Positions 18,553 to 28,066 of a stretch of DNA of 64,000 nt are shown piece after piece. The stretch covers positions 1 through 64,000 of the forward strand of contig NZ_AJXW01000055.1 of NCBI RefSeq assembly GCF_000264375.1, read 5' to 3'. Under the pieces are notes generated by a model. That model was not told the origin of the DNA. It saw only the letters and a list, made by a program, of their open reading frames with translations, and did no database searches. This stretch comes from Rhodanobacter thiooxydans LCS2 (lineage in GTDB: Bacteria; Pseudomonadota; Gammaproteobacteria; Xanthomonadales; Rhodanobacteraceae). The translations under genes were made by a program, and so were the position numbers. Numbering within the stretch: position 1 is the stretch's first letter; every line of letters starts with the position of its first letter.

Positions 18553-21402
18553 ATGCAATCGTTTTCCACCTTTAGAAGGCGTGCAGGACGCGTGCGAGCA
18601 ACCATGCGGCTGATGGTTGGTCGTCATGGTGGATTCTGGAAATTGCTTCGCCATTCCCTTGTGCGAGTTCGTGAGCTTGGTCCGGCGTCAGCGTGCCAGG
18701 TCATGATTGCGAGGCTTCGCTGGCACATTCCGGCGCCGCAGGCTGCTTCGCACGAGATTGCGCTGGATCGGCTGCCTTCGGGACGTACCGGAATCATGAT
18801 TCACGTTTTCTATATCGATCTGTGGGATGAGATCGAGGCTTACCTGCGGAACGTACCGTTCCCGTACACGCTATTGATTTCGGTCGTACACGAGAGTGAT
18901 CAACAGTACCTTCTGGATCGGGTCAAGGGAATGACGTCGGCTAGCCGGGTGGTGGTCAAGAAAGTTGAGAATCGGGGGCGGGACATTGCACCCTTCCTCG
19001 TTTCTTTTAGAGAGGAGATCCTGGGTCTCGACTATATTTGCCACATTCACACCAAGAAGTCGCTATTTACGGGTAGTGACCAGAAGGAGTGGCGGCGACA
19101 TCTGTTTGACGCCCTCTTGGGAAGTCGGGAGCGCGTGCATTCAATCCTCTGCCATCTTGAGCAAGATGGTCGGCTGGGAATTCTTTATCCGGAGACGTTT
19201 CACGCCATTCCTTATTGGGGACATGGATGGTTAAGCAATAAAGTGATTGGGGCCGCACTCGCGCAGCGGCTTTCAATTCCCATCAATATCCATGGATATG
19301 TCGATTACCCTGCGGGCTCGATGTTCTGGGCTCGCACATCCGCATTGAGCAGTCTTTTTTCGCTGGGCTTGAAGTTTGAAGACTTCCCGGACGAGGCTGG
19401 GCAGAAGGACGGCACGCTCCAGCATGCGATCGAGCGCCTGTTCGTCCTACAGGCGATCGCTTCTGGCTACCGGTATGCAGTCATTCTCGACGGCATCGAA
19501 TATAGGACATCCTCGTCTCCTGGCCGGGGAAGCGAAGGTTATTTCCGGCATTGGGCCCCCTTCGGCAGTGCCTTCGACACTAAATCGAAGGACGCTCGCC
19601 TGATTTCATTCGATGTATTCGACACGTTGGTTCTCAGGCCATTTTTGACACCAGATGGTGCGCGGCGGCACCTGGAGGCGCGCGTGTATCGACTATTTGG
19701 CCTCGGCGATTTCTGTTCGGTTCGACGGGAGGCCGAGATTGAGGCTGTACGACTGAATGGTGGAAACGACGCTACGATCGAGGACATCTACAAGCAGTTT
19801 GGCGGACTTATCAAGGACGATCAGCTGGCTGCGAAGTTGTGTGCGTTAGAAGTTCAAAGCGAAGAAGATATGCTCAAGGCGAGGCCAGCCGTAGTGGCGG
19901 CGCTTCGACGAGCTGTCGGCGGCGACGCGCGCGTTATCGGCGTATCCGATATGTATCTCCCAGGCCGGGCGATCGAGAAGATCCTTTCTGGCCTCGGTGT
20001 CGCGCCCCTTGCACACCTGTACGTATCGTCAGAGACGCACTGGCGAAAGGATCGGGGCGCGGCATGGACGGAGATTGCGCGGGTTGAGGGTGTCACACCG
20101 GCGAAGTGGCTCCATGTCGGTGACAACGAACATTCGGATATCCAGCTCCCTCAGGAGTTCGGACTGCCGCATCCCGTGCCGGTACTGAGGCCGTCTGCGC
20201 TTCTTGATCTTGTTCCTAGCCTTCGCGGCCTGGACGCGACGGTGGAATCGCTGAGCTGGCTGGAGGATCTTTGTATCGGGCTTGTTGCCAACAGGTTTGC
20301 CTTGTTGGCTGATACAAAGCCAGAGAAGCTGTGCGGAGGATGTCTCTTGGATGATCCGGTTGACCTCGGATACACCGTGTACGGCCCCGTGGTTTTCGCC
20401 TTCCTGGCATGGATGTCGTCAATGGTCATCGATGACGGTATACGCAACCTCCTCTTCTTGAGTCGTGAGGGCCATCTGCTGACAAAGGCATTTGACCTGT
20501 TTGCGGAGTACATTCCGGAGCTCGGGAATGTACGCAGGGAGTATTTCCTGGCGTCCAGGCTTGGTTGCCAGATAGCGTGTATTGAACGGCCTGCTGATCT
20601 GGAAAAGCTCTTTGGCGGAAGATTCAAGGGCGATTTCGAAACGCTGGTTCGGGCCAGGCTTGGCGAAGCGTTGGGCGATGTGGTTCTGCAAGATCTCTCG
20701 CAAACGCTAAAAAAGGTGCATGTGGAACTCCCGGCAGTAAAGAGGGAGGTTTGCGTCACAGTTTCCAAGGTTTACGAGCGCATTCAGGCGCACGCACGAG
20801 GTGCACGAGGCGCCTATCAGGAGTACTGGTCGTCTCTCCATCTGCAGGGTGCAAGCGCGGTGGTTGATGTTGGATTCAACGAGACGATTCAGAAGCTCCT
20901 GATGGAACTAACCAAGGAGCGATTGCACGGCTACTACTTCGCCACTACGGAAAAAGCCAACGAGTACTCCTCCAGGGGGGTGTTTGCGAAGGGGTATTAC
21001 GGCAATGCGCTTAACGAAAGAGATACCGACAACGTCATGTTGAGGTACAACCTGTTACTGGAGAGTGTGTTGACGGCCCCCTCCGGTCAATTCCAGGGTT
21101 TTGTGAAGGCGAGTGGAGGGGCTCTTTCCCCTGTGTACCGTGCCGATGGTATCTCGCAGCGTGAGTTCCACGTGCTCGACCAATGTCATTCGGGCATCCT
21201 GGCTTACATCAAGGATGTGCTCGAGGTCGTTGGGGTGGATGTATTGCATGGCGGCATCAAGCCTCAATCCATGGAAGAAGGCCTCAGGCGGGTCGCGACG
21301 GGCGAGTGGTCGCTTGGCAGTCTTCGCCAGTTCCTATACGTCGAAGATGACTATACGGGAATAGGTGAGATCAACGTTGCCGACTACTATTCACTGTCTT
21401 GA
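18553..21402 (+). CDS. RgpF-like rhamnan synthesis protein fused to a HAD-type phosphatase (COG5610-like)
   Basis: 949 residues. The ATG at 18553 has GGGGGAAG 8 bases upstream. Residues about 80-300 match the rhamnan synthesis F family (GIMIHVFYIDLWDEI, ENRGRDIAPFLVSF, HIHTKKS, YPAGSMFWAR). Residues about 347-530 carry all HAD motifs: DVFDT, the Ser in GVSDMYL, the Lys in ETHWRKD, and VGDNEHSD. The C-terminal third contains LLFLSREGHLL, as in COG5610 hydrolases of polysaccharide loci. RgpF proteins build rhamnan backbones or side chains, so the HAD part may trim or dephosphorylate an intermediate. A paralogue with the same architecture lies at 33926-36781. Confidence 0.85.
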   Translation: MQSFSTFRRRAGRVRATMRLMVGRHGGFWKLLRHSLVRVRELGPASACQVMIARLRWHIPAPQAASHEIALDRLPSGRTGIMIHVFYIDLWDEIEAYLRNVPFPYTLLISVVHESDQQYLLDRVKGMTSASRVVVKKVENRGRDIAPFLVSFREEILGLDYICHIHTKKSLFTGSDQKEWRRHLFDALLGSRERVHSILCHLEQDGRLGILYPETFHAIPYWGHGWLSNKVIGAALAQRLSIPINIHGYVDYPAGSMFWARTSALSSLFSLGLKFEDFPDEAGQKDGTLQHAIERLFVLQAIASGYRYAVILDGIEYRTSSSPGRGSEGYFRHWAPFGSAFDTKSKDARLISFDVFDTLVLRPFLTPDGARRHLEARVYRLFGLGDFCSVRREAEIEAVRLNGGNDATIEDIYKQFGGLIKDDQLAAKLCALEVQSEEDMLKARPAVVAALRRAVGGDARVIGVSDMYLPGRAIEKILSGLGVAPLAHLYVSSETHWRKDRGAAWTEIARVEGVTPAKWLHVGDNEHSDIQLPQEFGLPHPVPVLRPSALLDLVPSLRGLDATVESLSWLEDLCIGLVANRFALLADTKPEKLCGGCLLDDPVDLGYTVYGPVVFAFLAWMSSMVIDDGIRNLLFLSREGHLLTKAFDLFAEYIPELGNVRREYFLASRLGCQIACIERPADLEKLFGGRFKGDFETLVRARLGEALGDVVLQDLSQTLKKVHVELPAVKREVCVTVSKVYERIQAHARGARGAYQEYWSSLHLQGASAVVDVGFNETIQKLLMELTKERLHGYYFATTEKANEYSSRGVFAKGYYGNALNERDTDNVMLRYNLLLESVLTAPSGQFQGFVKASGGALSPVYRADGISQREFHVLDQCHSGILAYIKDVLEVVGVDVLHGGIKPQSMEEGLRRVATGEWSLGSLRQFLYVEDDYTGIGEINVADYYSLS

Positions 21403-21603
21403 TTCTCGTAAAGTTGAGGCAGTGAGGCCTAGAACATGAGACTCATTCTCGCGGTAGTGACGTCCGATAGCGTCCGGTTAGTTGTGCTCTGTAGATATTT
21501 ACTACCACAGCACTTTTGGATGCGTCGCGTCAGGTGACCCCCGTTTGATGACATCGCGGTTCAAGGGCTTCCGTCGCGTTTCCTTTGTGGGACTTCATCG
21601 TCT

Positions 21604-23961
21604 ATGAGCAGGCTTAATTCAATTCGAGGTGTGATGAACAAAGCCTTGTCGGTCCGGGGGTTGGTGTTTGTCGTTGCGTTGGGCGCGGTTCTCCTATTTC
21701 TTCTTAGGGATTATTTCTCGGGGAATCACGCCTTTGCGTTTCACGATATAGGCAACGACACCTTTGTATCGTATTTCGCTGACCAAGTGCTGCTTTCCAG
21801 AGAGCTGCATCAGGCGCTCAGCATATCCTGGAGTTTTAGTATTGGTGCGGGTGCCTATTTGGGCACCTTTACCGATGTGATAGCACTCGCCGGCGCCGCG
21901 TTGTTTCCCCCTGATATGCAACTTTCGTTGAGAGTGTATGAATTCGCCTTGAGAGTCCTGCTCTCGGGTGGCTTCATGTATCTCTATTTCCGCCGGATAG
22001 GAACGGGCTTCATTGCCGCTTGCGTGGGTGGTTGGGCGTATGCGCTGAGCGGCTATATGGTGACGAATGGGCAATGGGATGACCAAGGCACCATGGTCGC
22101 CATTTTGGCCATCCTTTTGTATTCGATCGAAGTATGTCTGGCGACTGGCGCAAGGAGCTGGCTTGTCTTCTGTGGCGTGTGCGTTGGCGTGGCTGGTAGC
22201 TACAACATTTATCTGGTCGCCTTCTCGGCGACCGGATATCTTCTTGTGCGTGCAGTTGCCATGGATGGCAGGCGGTTTCTTTCAACTGCTATGACGTCGG
22301 GTTGGTACTGCGCGATCCCATTGAGCATGGGACTGCTTCTCACTGCCCCGATTCTGTTTCCAAGTATTTATTACTTGTTCGATAGTCCGCGAGTGGCGGG
22401 GCAGTCGGCGGAAAGTAGTGGCCTTGTTCGAGAACTGTTTGTGACGACGAGTGTCAGTCAGATCGGCGTGCAGTTGGTGTCCTTTTTCCACAAGGACATT
22501 TTTGGAGGGGCCTTGGCGTGGCGAGGGATCATCAACTGGTTTGAGGCTCCCACATTCTACGTCGGAGTGCTTCCGCTGATCCTCTTCCCTTCCGCCTTGT
22601 CCAAGCGTGTGCCGAAAAGCGTCAGGCGGTTGGCATGGGTTTCGTTAGTGTTTATTGCGGTCTATATCGCTATTCCTGGTGTTAAGTATGTGGTCTACGC
22701 CTTCCAGCATGGTGGGTACAGGTATTCGACGCTGTTGGTCTCACTTTTGGTCTTGGTGCCTTCGATTCTGGCACTGAGCTACAACCTGAAGCATGGTTTT
22801 AAGGTGAGTTGGATCCTTTTTGGAGGAGTGTGCGTTGCTGCACCTGCGCTTGCCGCATTGTTGTTGAAACCCGGGATTGTCGATGCTCACGTTGTCCACA
22901 GGGTTGTGTGCTTCTCGGCAATCTATGTGGCTCTGTTGCTCGTAATAAGGTGGGTTCCAAAGTTTGCCTTGCCGATCGGCTTGCTTATTGCCTGTGCCTG
23001 TATCGTCGAACTGGCGCTATCGGCTGGCCCTGACCTCAATGTGCGGACGCCCGCGGTTAGTTATGCTGTTCAGGTTGCCAACAAGGCAAATTATTGGGAC
23101 GCCACGGGCGAGGCATTGAGCGCCATCAATGCCGAAGAGTCGTCCGGGGACTTCTTCCGTGTCGAAAAAACCTATGACTCGGTATTTTTGAATGACGCGA
23201 TGGTTCAAGGCTACCGCGGCATCAAAACATACTTTTTGACCGGAAAATCACTGAATGACTTGAACGCCGGCTTTGACGTCGCCAGACCTTTCCCCGCTGC
23301 AAACTACATATCGAGTTACATTGACAGGGTCGGACTTCTCCAATTGCTTTCCGTTAAGTACGTTCTGTCGAAAGACGGAAAAGGCATCCCGGAAGGGTTT
23401 GGTTTCTGGAAGAGCGTGGACGGGATTGGCATATACCGTAGCGATAAAGCCTGGACCGGCCTGAGACTGTTTGACTCCGTCGTAAGGCAGGATTCCGTTC
23501 TTGTGTTGCCTCCGCGGGTACGTGAGGAGCTGACAGGCCGGACCGCGTTTGTCCAGGATAGCTATCTGCCAGATGTCATGGCGAGAGGCATAAGGAAGGT
23601 TGAGCCGAGCGAGGTGTCGGCGAGCCAGGGAAGCGACGGCCAATTAAGCTATTTGAGCGATGATGCGCTTCGCGCCAAGATATTGGCGAATTCCGCCAGC
23701 GTGGCCGTGTTCTCAATCCCGTTCGACAAGGGCTGGACCATTCGCGTGAATGGCCGGGTGGTCAATGCGATACCGGTGGATTTTGGGTTGCTCGGAGTAG
23801 TGTTGCCGAAAGGGGTAGCCTTGATCGATCTCAACTATTCTCCCCCGGGGAGGAGGATTGGCTGGCTCGCGAGCTTTCTGACGCTGCTGGTTTTATCTGC
23901 CTATGAATGGGCCGTCCGTAAGCGCGGTCGTGGCGCGGTAATCCCCCCGCCAATTAGCTGA
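21604..23961 (+). CDS. YfhO-family membrane protein, 3' end altered by an IS insertion
   Basis: 785 residues as it now stands. About a dozen hydrophobic helices fill the first two thirds, followed by a soluble, probably periplasmic domain of roughly 230 residues and one last helix ([18 protein letters not shown]). YfhO proteins are GT-C-like enzymes implicated in adding sugars to surface polymers on the outer face of the membrane. The last eight residues and the stop come from the IS element that begins at 23938; without it the frame would continue to a TAA at 25243. The start is uncertain: the ATG at 21604 has a poor Shine-Dalgarno, and an ATG at 21634 follows GAGGTG. Confidence 0.8.
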   Translation: MSRLNSIRGVMNKALSVRGLVFVVALGAVLLFLLRDYFSGNHAFAFHDIGNDTFVSYFADQVLLSRELHQALSISWSFSIGAGAYLGTFTDVIALAGAALFPPDMQLSLRVYEFALRVLLSGGFMYLYFRRIGTGFIAACVGGWAYALSGYMVTNGQWDDQGTMVAILAILLYSIEVCLATGARSWLVFCGVCVGVAGSYNIYLVAFSATGYLLVRAVAMDGRRFLSTAMTSGWYCAIPLSMGLLLTAPILFPSIYYLFDSPRVAGQSAESSGLVRELFVTTSVSQIGVQLVSFFHKDIFGGALAWRGIINWFEAPTFYVGVLPLILFPSALSKRVPKSVRRLAWVSLVFIAVYIAIPGVKYVVYAFQHGGYRYSTLLVSLLVLVPSILALSYNLKHGFKVSWILFGGVCVAAPALAALLLKPGIVDAHVVHRVVCFSAIYVALLLVIRWVPKFALPIGLLIACACIVELALSAGPDLNVRTPAVSYAVQVANKANYWDATGEALSAINAEESSGDFFRVEKTYDSVFLNDAMVQGYRGIKTYFLTGKSLNDLNAGFDVARPFPAANYISSYIDRVGLLQLLSVKYVLSKDGKGIPEGFGFWKSVDGIGIYRSDKAWTGLRLFDSVVRQDSVLVLPPRVREELTGRTAFVQDSYLPDVMARGIRKVEPSEVSASQGSDGQLSYLSDDALRAKILANSASVAVFSIPFDKGWTIRVNGRVVNAIPVDFGLLGVVLPKGVALIDLNYSPPGRRIGWLASFLTLLVLSAYEWAVRKRGRGAVIPPPIS

Positions 23962-24005
23962 CGCCAGAAGTGGAATTTTCTCGTAGTCTTTCCCGAGGAG
24001 GTTCC

Positions 24006-24272
24006 ATGAAAAAGTCCCGATTTACCGACAGCCAGATCCTGGCCGTGCTCAAGCAAGCCGAGGCCGGCACGCCTGTACCGCAACTGTGCCGCGAGCACGG
24101 CATCAGTACGGCGACGTTCTACAAGTGGCGCAGCAAGTTCGGCGGCATGGATGCGTCGCTGATGTCCCAGCTCAAGGAGCTGCAGGACGAGAACCGGCGC
24201 CTGAAGAAGATGTACGCCGACGCGCAGCTCAGTGCCGAGCTGCTGAAGGAGGCGATGGCAAAAAAATGGTGA
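24006..24272 (+). CDS. IS3-family transposase OrfA
   Basis: 88 residues, an HTH_Tnp_1-type DNA-binding subunit ([39 protein letters not shown]) followed by a leucine-zipper-like stretch ([20 protein letters not shown]). A GAGGAGG Shine-Dalgarno ends just before the ATG. It ends after an A7 run, where OrfB begins in the -1 frame, so the active transposase is probably an OrfAB frameshift product. Confidence 0.95.
   Translation: MKKSRFTDSQILAVLKQAEAGTPVPQLCREHGISTATFYKWRSKFGGMDASLMSQLKELQDENRRLKKMYADAQLSAELLKEAMAKKW
24260..24266 (+). promoter_or_regulatory. Programmed -1 frameshift heptamer in the IS
   Basis: A-AAA-AAA in the orfA reading frame, four bases before the orfA stop codon. It is followed directly by the ATG of orfB in the -1 frame. 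This is the slippery sequence used by many IS3-family elements. Confidence 0.75.
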
Positions 24273-25093
24273 GGCCATCTCAACGCCGGGAGATGGCCCG
24301 ATGGGCAGTGGAGAACGGGCGCACGAGTATCCGGCACGCCTGCCAGACGTTCGCACTGAGCGAGACCGGCTATCGCTACCAGGCCAAGGCGAGCGCGGAG
24401 AACGCGCGCATCGCGGATTGGCTGGTTCGCCTGACCACGGCCTATCGTGACTGGGGCTTCGGCCTGTGCTTTCTGCACCTACGCAACGTCAAGGGCTACG
24501 GCTGGAATCACAAACGGGTCTACCGCATCTACCGGGAGCTGGAATTGAACCTGCGGATCAAACCTAGAAAGAGGATCGTGCGCGAGCGGCCCGAGCCGTT
24601 GGCGGTGCCCGAGTCGATCAATCAGGTGTGGTCGATGGACTTCATGCACGACCAGCTCAGCGACGGGCGTAGTTTCCGGCTGTTCAACGTGCTGGATGAC
24701 TTCAACCGCGAAGGGCTGGGCATCGAGGTCGATCTGTCGCTGCCTGCAGTCCGCGTGATCCGGGCGCTGGAGCAGATCATCGAGTGGCGTGGCAAACCAC
24801 AGGCGATCCGCTGCGACAACGGCCCGGAATACATCAGTGGCACGCTACTGACCTGGGCGGAGCAACAGGGCATCCGGATCGAGCATATCCAGCCGGGTAA
24901 GCCGCAGCAGAATGCCTACGTCGAACGCTACAACCGAACCGTGCGCTACGCCTGGCTGGCTCGAACCCTGTTCGACTCGATCGAACAGGTGCAGGACATG
25001 GCCACCCGTTGGCTATGGACTTACAACCATGAGCGCCCGAACATGGCACTCGGTGGCATCACGCCGATGCAGAAATTGGCACTCGCCGCTTAG
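24266..25093 (+). CDS. IS3-family transposase OrfB (DDE integrase domain)
   Basis: 275 residues from the ATG at 24266, or joined to OrfA by -1 frameshifting. It has the HTH_21 region ([18 protein letters not shown]), then the rve integrase core with catalytic Asp in SMDFMHDQL, Asp in IRCDNGPEY, and Glu in the [12 protein letters not shown] segment. It ends with the conserved [14 protein letters not shown]. The gene is intact with no internal stop, so the element could still be active. Confidence 0.95.
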   Translation: MVRPSQRREMARWAVENGRTSIRHACQTFALSETGYRYQAKASAENARIADWLVRLTTAYRDWGFGLCFLHLRNVKGYGWNHKRVYRIYRELELNLRIKPRKRIVRERPEPLAVPESINQVWSMDFMHDQLSDGRSFRLFNVLDDFNREGLGIEVDLSLPAVRVIRALEQIIEWRGKPQAIRCDNGPEYISGTLLTWAEQQGIRIEHIQPGKPQQNAYVERYNRTVRYAWLARTLFDSIEQVQDMATRWLWTYNHERPNMALGGITPMQKLALAA

Positions 25094-25130
25094 CTCCACT
25101 TTTGCTGTCAGTTAAAAGTGGGGGGATTAC

Positions 25131-25245
25131 CGCGCCGTCTGAGCCCCTATCTGTGGCCCGTAGTGACGAAGTCATGTGCGTTCCACCTCACCTTGGCCAC
25201 GTGTGCCCCCAGATACCTCTGCTTGGGGACATCTCGCAAGAATAA
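25131..25245 (+). pseudogene. Severed 3' tail of yfhO, displaced by the IS
   Basis: Joining base 23937 to base 25135 restores one CGCG copy and keeps the yfhO frame open for about 36 more codons to TAA at 25243-25245. The restored end lies 26 bp from the convergent stop of the GT-C gene, a spacing that suits an original gene end. The tail is short, and no domain can be recognised in it. Confidence 0.65.
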
Positions 25246-25271
25246 TTATTGCGATAGAGGTAACACGGCTC

Positions 25272-26858
25272 TTACCGATTGCCATTAGTGCTCTGGACAC
25301 GCGGGACAAAGGTGGAGACACCGGGGAGATCTCTATCGGGGGGTAATTCCAAATAGTGGTCATGCACATACTGCCAGATCAAAGGATGTGTAGCCGAATA
25401 ACGGAGTTCCGGGCGACCATCAACGGCGATGTCTAAAATGAAAATCAGCCCCGGCCGTGCATCTGCAACCCGTGCGATCTCCTGCCGTTGGAAGCTTTCA
25501 TTGCGAGGAACCAACGGATAGATTTCCCAAGCGGCAGAACGCGCATGCAGCATCGCCATAGCGCCCGGCCACACCGGCGCAGTGACCATTGTCGCCGGCG
25601 GCACGCCATGTCGACTCGACAACGTCTGAATCGCCTTCACACTCCGCGCAGTCGCGGCATCGACTACCAGATGCTCGCCCCCGATATCAGCCACCCGCCA
25701 GTTCCCCTGGAGCCGGGACATGAAGCCCGGATGCATCGGCAATGCAGCCAATAGCGAGAGAATGGTGAGCACAGCAATTATTGCCAGTCTCCAGCGCACA
25801 CGATCATTTCGTGAGGCCGGCCATACCAGAAAGCCGATCATCCCGGGATAAATGGCTTGTGCCAAGTGCGCCATGTCCGCACGGGAAAACGCAACGTTCG
25901 TATACGGGATGGCCGTAAGAACGCACGCGAGAAAAAGTGGCGGTATCGACGATCGTCTTGCGTGACGGATACTGACGACGGCAATACCGACTATGCAAAA
26001 CAAGGGAAGCGCAAAGAATAAGAGCCCAATCGCTAATTGCCACGCGACCATCCAGAAGTCTTGCGCGAATGAAACCCGCCAAGGCCATGGAACCGGCAAT
26101 GGGAGGTTTGTTCCTTTGTATTCAAACAAGATAAAGCGAATGCCATCCCAAAACATAACGTGGAACTGATGATCAAATACCAGCCACCCGAGCATCGGCA
26201 TATAGCCAATGAGGATCCCGGCTGCCCAAGCGGCCGTTACGCGAAGTCTTGATGGTCGACCAATCGGACGAAACACAAACGGTATAGATAGAAAACAAGC
26301 AACAAGTCCATACAGTCCGTGATTACGGCCAAAAACCGCTGCCAGACCAACCACTAGCCCATGCAAGAAGAGGCGCTTTGGCTGCGGTTGCGCCAGTGCG
26401 TGACCAAGGCTCAGCACCAGGAGAATCGAGATCGCCGCATCGTAGCTCTTCCACCACGGGATCATCCACACCAGGAACCAAGCCACCGCAACCATCGCGA
26501 GCAGATACCGCACTGTAGTTCGGTCGGACGATTGCAGCCAGACTGCGCGAGCGGCCAGAACAACGGCTGATGCAAAGAACATCATAGTTGCGGTGCGTAC
26601 TGCGACCGCACCCTGTGTCCCGGAGAGCCACAACCAAAACGCCGCCCAGTAATACCGCCCTGGATCGTAGGAGGAGAAGTCACGGATCGGCACCTCTCCA
26701 CGCAAAACTCGTTCGACGCCGTACCAGAGGAAACCTTCGTCCGCGAGATTGAAGCCCCTGTGCCTACCGAGCAGGAAGGCCAAGAGGCAAGCAAGTATGG
26801 CAATCACCGATATTAGGATGAGATGGCACGATACCTTCTTCTTGAAAAAGCCGACCAT
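25272..26858 (-). CDS. GT-C fold membrane glycosyltransferase (family 39-like)
   Basis: 528 residues with about ten or eleven membrane helices and a C-terminal periplasmic domain. The first outer loop holds GFNLADEGFLWYGVERVLRG and SSYDPGRYYW, the acidic pattern expected for a GT-C enzyme that uses a polyprenyl-phosphate sugar donor. It is the last gene of the minus-strand set containing GtrA- and GtrB-like genes. It is therefore the best candidate for the GtrC-like transferase that moves the flipped sugar onto the O-chain. Exact specificity cannot be read from sequence. 116 bp separate it from gtrA. Confidence 0.72.
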   Translation of the reverse strand: MVGFFKKKVSCHLILISVIAILACLLAFLLGRHRGFNLADEGFLWYGVERVLRGEVPIRDFSSYDPGRYYWAAFWLWLSGTQGAVAVRTATMMFFASAVVLAARAVWLQSSDRTTVRYLLAMVAVAWFLVWMIPWWKSYDAAISILLVLSLGHALAQPQPKRLFLHGLVVGLAAVFGRNHGLYGLVACFLSIPFVFRPIGRPSRLRVTAAWAAGILIGYMPMLGWLVFDHQFHVMFWDGIRFILFEYKGTNLPLPVPWPWRVSFAQDFWMVAWQLAIGLLFFALPLFCIVGIAVVSIRHARRSSIPPLFLACVLTAIPYTNVAFSRADMAHLAQAIYPGMIGFLVWPASRNDRVRWRLAIIAVLTILSLLAALPMHPGFMSRLQGNWRVADIGGEHLVVDAATARSVKAIQTLSSRHGVPPATMVTAPVWPGAMAMLHARSAAWEIYPLVPRNESFQRQEIARVADARPGLIFILDIAVDGRPELRYSATHPLIWQYVHDHYLELPPDRDLPGVSTFVPRVQSTNGNR

Positions 26859-26974
26859 GGGTCTCTTACCTCGTTGAGGTGCAGCACTTCAAAGTTGAAT
26901 TCGCTCACCTCTTATCACCATACTGCGCATCCGCGCCGCTTTGCGTATCGCCTGCTTGGTGCTGACCGGTACAG

Positions 26975-27382
26975 TTATCCTTTTTGTACGCGAAGCCGCA
27001 TCAAGCTGCGTGTCAGCAGGAAATTGGCGGGCAGCACGATTACGGTAGCCAGCACGGGGGCAATCTTTGCGTCGATGCCAAGATAGCGGACGCATACGGT
27101 GACGGTGCCCAAGCCCAGCAGGTAGTTGAACAACTGCACCAGTGGAAAAGCGGCCAGCTTGTGCCATGACCAAGGGGCGCGGAAAACGAACCACGTACTG
27201 ATGGCGAAGCCAGTGAATATCGCTGCCGCGTAGCTGATGGTGTAGGCGACCGGGTAGCTGAGCCAAGGCAGCAACAGCCAGTAGATGGCGTATGAGAGCA
27301 GGGTGTTGACCCCTCCGCCCAGGAGGAAGCGCAGTGCTTCAGCGGAAATGTGCTTGTGTGACAGGAGCCGCGCAAGAGACAT
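26975..27382 (-). CDS. GtrA-family membrane protein (lipid-linked sugar flippase)
   Basis: 135 residues, four predicted membrane helices, no signal peptide. The N-terminal block ALRFLLGGGVNTLLSYAIYW and the C-terminal LPANFLLTRSLMRLR are typical of GtrA. Family members are thought to flip undecaprenyl-phosphate-linked sugar to the periplasm. The start lies 3 bp after the MaoC-like gene stop, so the two are tightly coupled. Together with the GtrB-like gene at 29846 and the GT-C gene next door it forms a Gtr-type set. Confidence 0.9.
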   Translation of the reverse strand: MSLARLLSHKHISAEALRFLLGGGVNTLLSYAIYWLLLPWLSYPVAYTISYAAAIFTGFAISTWFVFRAPWSWHKLAAFPLVQLFNYLLGLGTVTVCVRYLGIDAKIAPVLATVIVLPANFLLTRSLMRLRVQKG

Positions 27383-27385
27383 GGG

Positions 27386-28054
27386 CTACCACCGCGGCGC
27401 GCGGTTCAGCACGTCGGCGTAGGCGATGGTGGCATGCTGCCCATCGGCGGAAAACAATTGCGCCAGTATGCGGTACGCGCCACGGGACGGGTCATGGCGT
27501 GGTGTGGAGATCCGCACCGTGTAGGGGGTGTCCGGGTAGACCGGGGCCAGGTAGACACAGGTGCTGCGAAGGTAAATTGTACCTGCGCCTGGGAATTCGG
27601 TTCCCAGCAATCGGGTGAACCATCCGTTGAACAGCATGCCATGGGAAATGCGCCCGGCAAACCCGTGCTTGCGCGCGACGTCATCGTCGAAGTGCAGCGG
27701 GTTGAGGTCGCCGCTCTGTTCTCCGTAGCGCCGGACATCTTCAGTGCTTACGGAGAACTCATGCTGTTGTACCGGCAGTCGCGAGTGGGAAAGGTGCGGA
27801 AGCAGCATGCAGCGATGCAGCGCGCCAGTTTGTGCGCCTTCAGGCTTCGGCGTCGCGGCACTCTCGTTGCCATATCCGGCTGATGCCGGCTCCAGTGGAA
27901 AGCCGAGGCGCTCGATCTGTCGAAGTTGGTCGAGGTTGTCTCCCTCTACCAGCACCTCATCCAGCCGCTTCGACAGGATGGTCGAAAGGAGTTCGCGCGT
28001 CGTACTTTGCGCCAGATTCCAATTTGCCGTGAGTAGTTCGTTGCACTCGGTCAT
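27386..28054 (-). CDS. MaoC-like (R)-specific hydratase/dehydratase
   Basis: 222 residues. The C-terminal two thirds is a hot-dog fold MaoC domain with the catalytic segment SGDLNPLHFDDDVARKHGF (Asp and His of the hydratase pair) followed by GRISHGMLFNGWF. The first 85 residues are not conserved with anything I recognise. MaoC enzymes hydrate enoyl-CoA or enoyl-ACP to (R)-3-hydroxyacyl thioesters. Inside an O-antigen operon, next to a GNAT and an amino-sugar pathway, it may prepare a 3-hydroxyacyl group for N-acylation. It starts 12 bp after the GNAT gene and stops 3 bp before gtrA. Confidence 0.75.
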   Translation of the reverse strand: MTECNELLTANWNLAQSTTRELLSTILSKRLDEVLVEGDNLDQLRQIERLGFPLEPASAGYGNESAATPKPEGAQTGALHRCMLLPHLSHSRLPVQQHEFSVSTEDVRRYGEQSGDLNPLHFDDDVARKHGFAGRISHGMLFNGWFTRLLGTEFPGAGTIYLRSTCVYLAPVYPDTPYTVRISTPRHDPSRGAYRILAQLFSADGQHATIAYADVLNRAPRW

Positions 28055-28066
28055 GATGGCTCGTGG

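Larger units (their letters stand above)
23938..25130 (+). mobile_element. IS3-family insertion sequence (IS407-like), complete
   Basis: 1193 bp with inverted terminal repeats beginning GTAATCCCCCC at both ends and continuing imperfectly inward for about 25 more bases. It is flanked by a 4-bp direct repeat, CGCG, at 23934-23937 and 25131-25134. Because the target was the palindrome GGCGCGCC, the apparent inverted repeat extends to 17 perfect bases (23932-23948 and 25120-25136). It contains overlapping orfA and orfB with a frameshift site. Four-base duplications and this protein type suit the IS407 group. It sits at the 3' end of yfhO. Confidence 0.93.

Noticed and set aside
21403-21603. Small gene or RNA between the RgpF-HAD gene and yfhO
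   Set aside because: There is only an imperfect GTGCT/AGCAC hairpin, with no convincing reading frame, promoter or terminator.
23932-25136. IS with 17-bp perfect terminal repeats and no target duplication
   Set aside because: The outer six bases belong to the palindromic target GGCGCGCC. Placing the ends at GTAATCC leaves a CGCG direct repeat, as expected for this IS group.
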